From DATCMU01 sp036563245 (GTDB lineage Bacteria; Pseudomonadota; Alphaproteobacteria; Rhizobiales; Devosiaceae), in contig DATCMU010000029.1 of assembly GCA_036563245.1 (NCBI GenBank), positions 1 through 64,000 of the forward strand: DNA of 64,000 nt, in the 5' to 3' direction. The notes under the pieces were generated by a model. The model worked only from the letters and a program-made list of their open reading frames with translations, searched no databases and was not told the DNA's origin. This document shows, one piece after another, positions 59,117 through 64,000 of the stretch (positions within the stretch are counted from its first letter, which is position 1; every line of letters begins with the position of its first letter). The translations under genes and the position numbers were made by a program.

Positions 59117-60066
59117 CAGCCCTGCAACAGGTCCCACATCTGCCGGTCCCTCTCTGCGGTCCAGATGCGCGGCGTCTGAATGCCCAGCGCCTCGTCATAG
59201 GCGCGCGAGACGTTGAACGGCAGGCAGTGCTCGTAGATCGCATAGTCCGAGAACTTGGGATCGCACGCGGCGCGGCAGGCGTCCCAGGCCTGCTTGAGGC
59301 TGCCTCCGCCCTGCGCCACCCGCGCCACGGGGCGATAGGTCGAAACCAGGAAGTCCTTGGTCTTGTCGATGGCGAGATTGACCTTTTGCTTGCCCACCAG
59401 CGCATCTCCGCGTCCCGGCGCGATGGCGTCGACATCGTGGGCGCGGATGTTTTCGAGCGTCGTCGGCCAGTGGGCGAAATGCCCGTCGCCGCAATAGCAG
59501 GCCGAGTGGTACTCCACGATATCGCCCGTGAACATGACGTTGGCATCGGGCACGAAGGCGACGATGTCACCCGCGGTGTGCGCCTTGCCCAGGAACCTCA
59601 GGTCTACGCGGCGCTTGCCGAGGTAAAGCGTCATGACGTTCGAGAACGTCTGGCTGGGCCATGTCAGTCCAGGGATTTCCTCGTGGCCCTGGAACAGGCG
59701 CGGGAAACGCGCGAATTCGCTGTCCCAGTCTTCCTGCCCGCGCTCGACGACCATGGCGCGCGCCTTGTCCGACATCACGATTTCAGGGGCATTGTAGGCC
59801 GAAGCCCCAAGCACCCTGACCGCATGGTAGTGGGTAAGCACCAAATGGCGGATGGGCTTGTCGGTAACCGATCGCACCTTTTCGATCACCTGGCGGGCAA
59901 GCCGCGGCGTCGCCTGGGCATCTATGATCATCACGCTGTCATCGCCAATGATCACGCCGGTATTCGGGTCGCCTTCGGCCGTGAAGGCCCACAGACCGTC
60001 GCCGATTTCGGTGAACGAGACTTGCTTGTCGGCGAGATCGCCTTGCGATGCGAATGGTTTGCTCAT
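59116..60066 (-). CDS. MBL-fold metallo-hydrolase with altered metal motif
   Basis: A 316-residue metallo-beta-lactamase-fold protein. The first histidine motif reads LTHYHAVRVLGA, so the usual Asp-His pair of HxHxDH is Val-Arg, while KAHTAGDIV and MFTGDIV keep the later His and Asp. It therefore probably binds one metal ion or acts differently from classical members. ATG 60066 has AAGGGAG nine bases upstream. It sits between the fumarylacetoacetase-like gene and the monooxygenase gene, sharing one base with the latter. A thioesterase- or lactonase-like step in aromatic breakdown is a possibility. Confidence 0.82.
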   Translation of the reverse strand: MSKPFASQGDLADKQVSFTEIGDGLWAFTAEGDPNTGVIIGDDSVMIIDAQATPRLARQVIEKVRSVTDKPIRHLVLTHYHAVRVLGASAYNAPEIVMSDKARAMVVERGQEDWDSEFARFPRLFQGHEEIPGLTWPSQTFSNVMTLYLGKRRVDLRFLGKAHTAGDIVAFVPDANVMFTGDIVEYHSACYCGDGHFAHWPTTLENIRAHDVDAIAPGRGDALVGKQKVNLAIDKTKDFLVSTYRPVARVAQGGGSLKQAWDACRAACDPKFSDYAIYEHCLPFNVSRAYDEALGIQTPRIWTAERDRQMWDLLQG

Positions 60067-60070
60067 GCGC

Positions 60071-61093
60071 TCAGGCTCCCTTCTCATAACGCGTGACCGT
60101 CTGCTCGATGGCCCCGAAGACCGAGTGTCCGGCCTTGTCCTTCATCTCGATGCGAACCGTATCGCCGAACTTGAGGAATGGCGTCGTCGGCTTGCCGGTT
60201 TCGATGGTCTCGATCATGCGGATTTCAGCGATGCAGGAATAGCCCGCGCCGCCCTGCGTGACCGGTTTGCCTGGGCCGCCGTCGAGCTTGTTCGAGACCG
60301 TGCCCGAACCGATGATCGCGCCGGCGCCCAAAGGCCGGGTTCTTGCCGCATGGGCGATCAGTTGCGGGAAATCGAAGGTCATGTCGATCCCGGCATTGGC
60401 CCGGCCGAAGGCCACGCCGTTGAGATCGACGATGAGCGGCAGGTGAACCTTGCCGCCGTCCCAGGCTTCTCCCAGTTCATCCGGGGTTACGGCCACAGGC
60501 GAGAACGCCGAGGAGGGCTTGGACTGGAAGAAGCCGAATCCCTTGCCAAGCTCGGCGGGGATGAGGCCGCGCAGGCTCACGTCATTGACCAGCATGACAA
60601 GACGGACCGCCTCGCGCGCCTCGTCGACAGAGGCACCCATGGGCACGTCGTCGACGATCACCGCGACCTCGCCCTCCATGTCGATGCCGAAATTCTCGTC
60701 CTGCGCCATCTCTATCGGATCGCGCGGCCCGAGGAACCCGTCCGACCCACCCTGGTAGATCAGCGGGTCGGTCCAGAAACTCTGCGGCATTTCCGCATTG
60801 CGCGCCTTGCGCACCAGTTCCACGTGATTGACATAGGCCGAGCCGTCCGCCCAGCAGAACGCGCGCGGCAGGGGCGACATCGCGTCGTGCTCGTGGAAGC
60901 GCTCGGCAGGCTGCGCGCCGATCTCGAGGCCCTGCGCAACCAGTTCCAGATGCGGCGCGATCCGCTTCCAGTCGTCAAGCGCGCGTTGCAGGGTAGGCGC
61001 GATATGCGACACGTCTGTGCACTGCGTCAGATCCCTGGAGACAACGACCAGCCGACCGTCGCGCGTGCCATTCCTGAGTGTGGCGAGTTTCAT
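60071..61093 (-). CDS. Fumarylacetoacetate hydrolase family protein
   Basis: A 340-residue FAH-fold enzyme splitting fumarylacetoacetate into fumarate and acetoacetate, the last step of the homogentisate path. The metal-binding pattern is visible in FGIDMEGEVAVIVDD (Glu-x-Glu), VMLVNDVSLRG (Asp) and GKGFGFFQSKPSSAFSPVAV. GAGAIIGSGTVSN and LKFGDTVRIEM are typical late segments. It follows hmgA by 53 bases. The 2-oxo-hydratase subfamily shares the fold, but context supports fumarylacetoacetase. Confidence 0.88.
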   Translation of the reverse strand: MKLATLRNGTRDGRLVVVSRDLTQCTDVSHIAPTLQRALDDWKRIAPHLELVAQGLEIGAQPAERFHEHDAMSPLPRAFCWADGSAYVNHVELVRKARNAEMPQSFWTDPLIYQGGSDGFLGPRDPIEMAQDENFGIDMEGEVAVIVDDVPMGASVDEAREAVRLVMLVNDVSLRGLIPAELGKGFGFFQSKPSSAFSPVAVTPDELGEAWDGGKVHLPLIVDLNGVAFGRANAGIDMTFDFPQLIAHAARTRPLGAGAIIGSGTVSNKLDGGPGKPVTQGGAGYSCIAEIRMIETIETGKPTTPFLKFGDTVRIEMKDKAGHSVFGAIEQTVTRYEKGA

Positions 61094-61146
61094 CTCTCTC
61101 CCATGCCGGCACTGTGCGCCGCGCTGCTTGTTGCCATCACCAAGTG

Positions 61147-62487
61147 TTATTTCACGCCCGGCGTGCCGTCGAACTTCTTTTCAATGCTGTCCCAGCAATC
61201 GATGTAGTCGTCCTGCAGCGGCGCCTCCCTTGCGGCGAACTCGGTGAGGTGCTGGGGAAAGCGCGTTTCGAACATGAACTGCATGGTGTTGTCCTGCTTG
61301 ACCGGTTTGAGGACTTCGCTCGAAGCGCCCTCGAACGCGTTCCGGTCCGGCCCGTGCGGCAGCATCATGTTGTGCAGCGACATGCCTCCCGGCACGAAGC
61401 CCTCGGGCTTGGCGTCGTAGACCCCGTGGATATTGCCCATCAGTTCGGACATGATGTTCTTGTGGTACCAGGGCGGGCGGAAGGTGTGTTCGGCCACCAT
61501 CCAGCGCTCGCGAAACAGGACGAAATCGATATTGGCGGTGCCCGGCTGGCCGGAAGGCGCGGTCAGCACCGTGAAGATCGAGGGGTCGGGATGGTCGAAC
61601 AGGATTGCCCCGACGGGGGAATAGGTCCGCAAGTCGTATTTGTATGCGGCGTAGTTGCCGTGCCAGGCGACGACGTCGAGCGGCGAATGGCCGATGAAGG
61701 TCTCGTGGAACTCACCGCACCACTTCACCACGACCCGGGAACGGCCTTGAGTGTCCTCGAACGCTGCGACCGGGCACTTGAAATCCCGCGGATTGGCCAG
61801 GCAGTTGGCCCCAATGGGCCCGCGTCCGGGCAGGTCGAATTTCTGTCCGTAGTTCTCGCAGACGAAGCCGCGCGCCGGTCCCTCGATCAATTCGACCCGA
61901 TAGACGAGCCCGCGCGGGATGATGGCGATTTCCTTTGGCTCGAGCTCGATGATGCCCAGTTCCGTGCAGAACCGAAGCCGTCCTTCCTGCGGTACGACCA
62001 GCAGTTCGCTGTCGGCCGAATAGAAATACTCGTCCTGCATCGAGCGCGTGACGAGATAGATGTGACTCGCCATGCCCACTTGCGTGTTCACATCGCCCGC
62101 CGTGGTCATCGTGCGCATGCCCGTCAGCCAGGTCATGGGCTCGCCGCCGATCGGCGTGGGGTCCCAGCGATACTGGCCAAGCGAGATCACGTCATCCACC
62201 ACATGCGGTGCCGACTTCCAGTAGGGCAGCGGGATTTTCGAGAAGCGCGACGTGTGCTTCACCGATGGGCGGATCCGATAGCACCACGTCCGTTCGGGGC
62301 GGGTTGCGGTGAACGCGGTGCCCGAAAGCTGTTCGGCGTAGAGCCCGTAGGCGCATTTTTGCGGCGAATTCTGTCCCTGCGGCAAAGCGCCCGGCAGGGC
62401 CTCGGTCTCGAAATCGTTGCCGAAACCGGGCATGTAGCGCAAGGCGCTCCGGGCGCCCGCGTCAGAGTGCGGTGAAGGGTCGGGCAT
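61147..62487 (-). CDS. hmgA: Homogentisate 1,2-dioxygenase
   Basis: A 446-residue iron-dependent ring-cleaving dioxygenase turning homogentisate into maleylacetoacetate. Features are RYMPGFGNDFETEALPGALPQGQNSPQKCAYGLYAEQLSG at the N-terminus (positions 16-55), the central FDHPDPSIFTVLTAP and the metal-binding region ending in RPPWYHKNIMSELMG, then GGMSLHNMMLPHGPD, which supply the His and Glu ligands. Length matches the family. It heads the minus-strand operon and is divergent from a MarR regulator gene across an 86-base gap. Confidence 0.95.
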   Translation of the reverse strand: MPDPSPHSDAGARSALRYMPGFGNDFETEALPGALPQGQNSPQKCAYGLYAEQLSGTAFTATRPERTWCYRIRPSVKHTSRFSKIPLPYWKSAPHVVDDVISLGQYRWDPTPIGGEPMTWLTGMRTMTTAGDVNTQVGMASHIYLVTRSMQDEYFYSADSELLVVPQEGRLRFCTELGIIELEPKEIAIIPRGLVYRVELIEGPARGFVCENYGQKFDLPGRGPIGANCLANPRDFKCPVAAFEDTQGRSRVVVKWCGEFHETFIGHSPLDVVAWHGNYAAYKYDLRTYSPVGAILFDHPDPSIFTVLTAPSGQPGTANIDFVLFRERWMVAEHTFRPPWYHKNIMSELMGNIHGVYDAKPEGFVPGGMSLHNMMLPHGPDRNAFEGASSEVLKPVKQDNTMQFMFETRFPQHLTEFAAREAPLQDDYIDCWDSIEKKFDGTPGVK

Positions 62488-62545
62488 GGCATGTTCCTTC
62501 GTGTTCGAAACGGCAGGGACCGGCTGTTGCCAGTCGTGGTAATGG

Positions 62546-62564
62546 TTGATTTTGTAACTATCAA
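62546..62564. promoter_or_regulatory. Candidate MarR operator in hmgA-marR intergenic region
   Basis: TTGAT-N9-ATCAA forms an inverted repeat between the divergent hmgA and marR genes, nine bases before the marR ATG. MarR proteins usually bind such sites and repress both directions. AAGGA for the marR start overlaps its right arm. Confidence 0.6.
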
Positions 62565-62573
62565 GGACGCGCC

Positions 62574-63026
62574 ATGCCGGACGAATTCGACCTCGACGCC
62601 TTTCTGCCCTACCGGCTCAACCGGGCGGCGGAACTTGTCAGCCTGCGCTTTGCCAGGCGCTACCGGGATCGCTACGGGATGACGCGCCCCGAATGGCGTA
62701 CCCTTGCGCTTCTGGGCAATAATGGCCGGCTCACGGCGACCGCGATCGGTGCGCTTTCAACCATGCACAAGACAAAGATCAGCCGTGCGGTGCGCGCCCT
62801 CGAGGAGCGGCACTGGCTGAGGCGCCAGGCCGACGTCGACGACCGGCGCGTCGAGCACCTGGAACTCACGCCGGCGGGACAACGCGCCTATGAGGACATC
62901 GCGCGCCTGGCACGCGATTATGAGGCCGAGCTGCGCGGCCTTTTTGGCCAGAACGCGCTCGCTTCCCTGGACAAGGGCCTTGAGCGGGTCATCGCGACGC
63001 TGTCGCGCGCGCACGAGAAGGGCTGA
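62574..63026 (+). CDS. MarR-family transcriptional regulator
   Basis: A 150-residue winged-helix regulator. The DNA-binding part covers about residues 35-105: GMTRPEWRTLALLGNNGRLTATAIGALSTMHKTKISRAVRALEERHWL, then the wing RRQADVDDRRVEHLELTPAG (each quoted part is within this range; key residues are Thr-Lys-x-x-x-x-Ala in the recognition helix). Helical ends form the dimer interface. It is divergent from the homogentisate operon and probably represses it until an aromatic ligand binds. Confidence 0.9.
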   Translation: MPDEFDLDAFLPYRLNRAAELVSLRFARRYRDRYGMTRPEWRTLALLGNNGRLTATAIGALSTMHKTKISRAVRALEERHWLRRQADVDDRRVEHLELTPAGQRAYEDIARLARDYEAELRGLFGQNALASLDKGLERVIATLSRAHEKG

Positions 63027-63055
63027 ACCCGCAGCGGCCGGAGCGGTTGGCACCG

Positions 63056-63301
63056 TTACCCGGCTTTCTGCGTCAGGTAGGCGACTGCCGCGTCGAAACT
63101 CGACAGGCGGTCGTAATCGGCCTCGGGGATGGGAATGCCGAAGCGCTTGGCCAATGCCGTCACGAGATTGAGAAAGTCCATGGAGTCGATGTCGTACTCT
63201 TCGCGCAGGTCGCCGCCCCTGTCGATGTCTTCCAGTGCCACGTCCGGTGCGATGCGGTGCAGTTCCTCGGCGAGCGCCGCTGCCATGTCCGTGTTGCTCA
63301 T
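63056..63301 (-). CDS. Acyl carrier protein
   Basis: An 81-residue four-helix carrier protein. The phosphopantetheine serine lies in EEYDIDSMDFLNLV near residue 40 (Asp-Ser-Met pattern), and the acidic surface is typical. Its start overlaps the stop of the E2 gene upstream (ATGA), so it is made together with a 2-oxoacid dehydrogenase acyltransferase. This pairing suggests that the acyl group is delivered to the carrier protein; see findings. Confidence 0.9.
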   Translation of the reverse strand: MSNTDMAAALAEELHRIAPDVALEDIDRGGDLREEYDIDSMDFLNLVTALAKRFGIPIPEADYDRLSSFDAAVAYLTQKAG

Positions 63302-64000
63302 AGGGCCTCCGGTTTTTCAAGGTTTCCTGCTATGGCGCCGAGAAACAGCGCGCCGCGATGTCCGTCGCTCACCCGGTGGTCGCCCGAGAGCGTGATGGTG
63401 ACCGTCCGGCGGGCGCCGATCATGCCGTCCACGGCCCACGGGCGCAGGGCGGGCGTGCCGAAACCGACGATCGCCACCTGCGGCGGGTAGATCACGCCGA
63501 ACAGCGTATCCACACCGCGCTCCCCGAGGCTCGATATGGTGATGGTGGGATCGGAGATTTCCGAACTGCGGAACCGCCCCGCCCTGACGCGGGTGACCAG
63601 ATCGCGCATGGCGGCCATCAGCGTGTCGAGATCGAGCTGGTCGGCATTATGGATTGCCGGCGCGACGAGGCCGGTGCCCCTTATGTTGATCGCTACCCCC
63701 ACATGCACCACGGGGCTGTGCTCGAAGGCGCCGTCGACATGGTGACCGTTGAACTCGGGATATTTGCGCGCCGCCAGCGCGACCGCCTTGACGAAGAGCG
63801 CCCCGACCAGCAGCCGGTCCTGAGGCTCCTTGCCCGCGTTGCGCGCCGCCACAAAGGCTTCGGCGGCGCTGAGGTCCATCGTATGCGACAGGTAGTAGTG
63901 CGGAATGTCGCGGTTTGCATGGGCCATCGCGGCGGCAATGGCCGCCCGCATGCCCGACAGGGGGGCGGCGCGCTCGCCCGCAGCTGGCTCCGGCACTTGC
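63298..64000 (-). CDS. 2-oxoacid dehydrogenase E2 acyltransferase, catalytic domain (5' cut by window)
   Basis: The visible 230-odd residues form the chloramphenicol-acetyltransferase-like catalytic domain of a dihydrolipoamide acyltransferase. LSGMRAAIAAAMAHANRDIPHYYLSHTMDL is the usual N-terminal part, GTGLVAPAIHNADQLDLDTLM the middle, and the catalytic SGDHRVSDGHRGALFLG lies near the end. The frame has a GTG at 63996, but the gene probably starts beyond the window, so the presence of lipoyl or E1-binding domains cannot be judged. It overlaps the acyl carrier protein gene. Confidence 0.85.
   Translation of the reverse strand, partial: QVPEPAAGERAAPLSGMRAAIAAAMAHANRDIPHYYLSHTMDLSAAEAFVAARNAGKEPQDRLLVGALFVKAVALAARKYPEFNGHHVDGAFEHSPVVHVGVAINIRGTGLVAPAIHNADQLDLDTLMAAMRDLVTRVRAGRFRSSEISDPTITISSLGERGVDTLFGVIYPPQVAIVGFGTPALRPWAVDGMIGARRTVTITLSGDHRVSDGHRGALFLGAIAGNLEKPEAL

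Noticed and set aside
1..64000. CRISPR array or complete tRNA/rRNA genes
   Set aside because: No regularly spaced short repeats and no complete cloverleaf or rRNA stretches were found by reading both strands; an automated tRNA scan could still find one I missed.

Overview
The window is about 62-64% GC, with dense operons, ATGA-type overlaps, a TRAP transporter operon and a homogentisate cluster, and one palindromic intergenic element of the type common in Hyphomicrobiales. This fits an alphaproteobacterium, probably Hyphomicrobiales; the species cannot be named from the sequence. I found no rRNA, complete tRNA or CRISPR array.

Bases 1 to about 31510 form a composite mobile island. It opens with two tandem tyrosine recombinases whose C-terminal coding stretches are near-identical direct repeats and which enclose two membrane-protein genes. 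Next come an HD-domain hydrolase, an M15-like protein, and an XRE regulator with a probably leaderless promoter followed by an unknown 350-aa protein. From 7323 to 29882 lies a stacked defence locus. On the plus strand are an McrB/McrC pair, with a large domain inserted in the McrB AAA+ module, and a second McrBC-like pair made of a coiled-coil AAA+ protein and a DUF2357/PD-(D/E)XK nuclease. On the minus strand is a translationally coupled operon: DUF1998 helicase, SNF2 helicase, N6-adenine methyltransferase, HNH nuclease and a protein with three internal repeats. This looks like a rearranged class 1 DISARM. A P4-type integrase and a tRNA-like 3' end followed by a terminator close the right side. 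Remnants of the same SF1 helicase C-terminus lie at 7104-7322 and about 32826-32886.

Bases 31860 to 44142 hold a DUF3883 gene, a TRIC-type channel and a surface-polysaccharide locus: phosphohexomutase, ABC-2 export permease and ATPase, a frameshifted two-domain glycosyltransferase, a low-GC sulfotransferase, a DUF2793 protein on the other strand, and two GT4 glycosyltransferases. Directly before the sulfotransferase is a 37-codon ORF with eight tyrosines and an internal repeat, which could be a peptide substrate.

Bases 44313 to 52516 hold a sugar-utilisation cluster: GntR/HutC regulator, NagB-like enzyme, YdjC-type deacetylase, TRAP Q/M/P and a GH43 glycosidase, then a MarC protein. The same 12-bp near-palindrome lies upstream of both the regulator and the NagB-like gene. 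Bases 52648 to 64000 are core metabolism: ilvD; convergent with it an ornithine cyclodeaminase-like gene and a D-lyxose isomerase-like gene; a six-gene homogentisate operon (hmgA, fumarylacetoacetase-like gene, MBL protein, FAD monooxygenase, DUF2783, maiA) divergent from a MarR regulator; and finally an acyl carrier protein overlapping a 2-oxoacid dehydrogenase E2 gene cut by the window edge.
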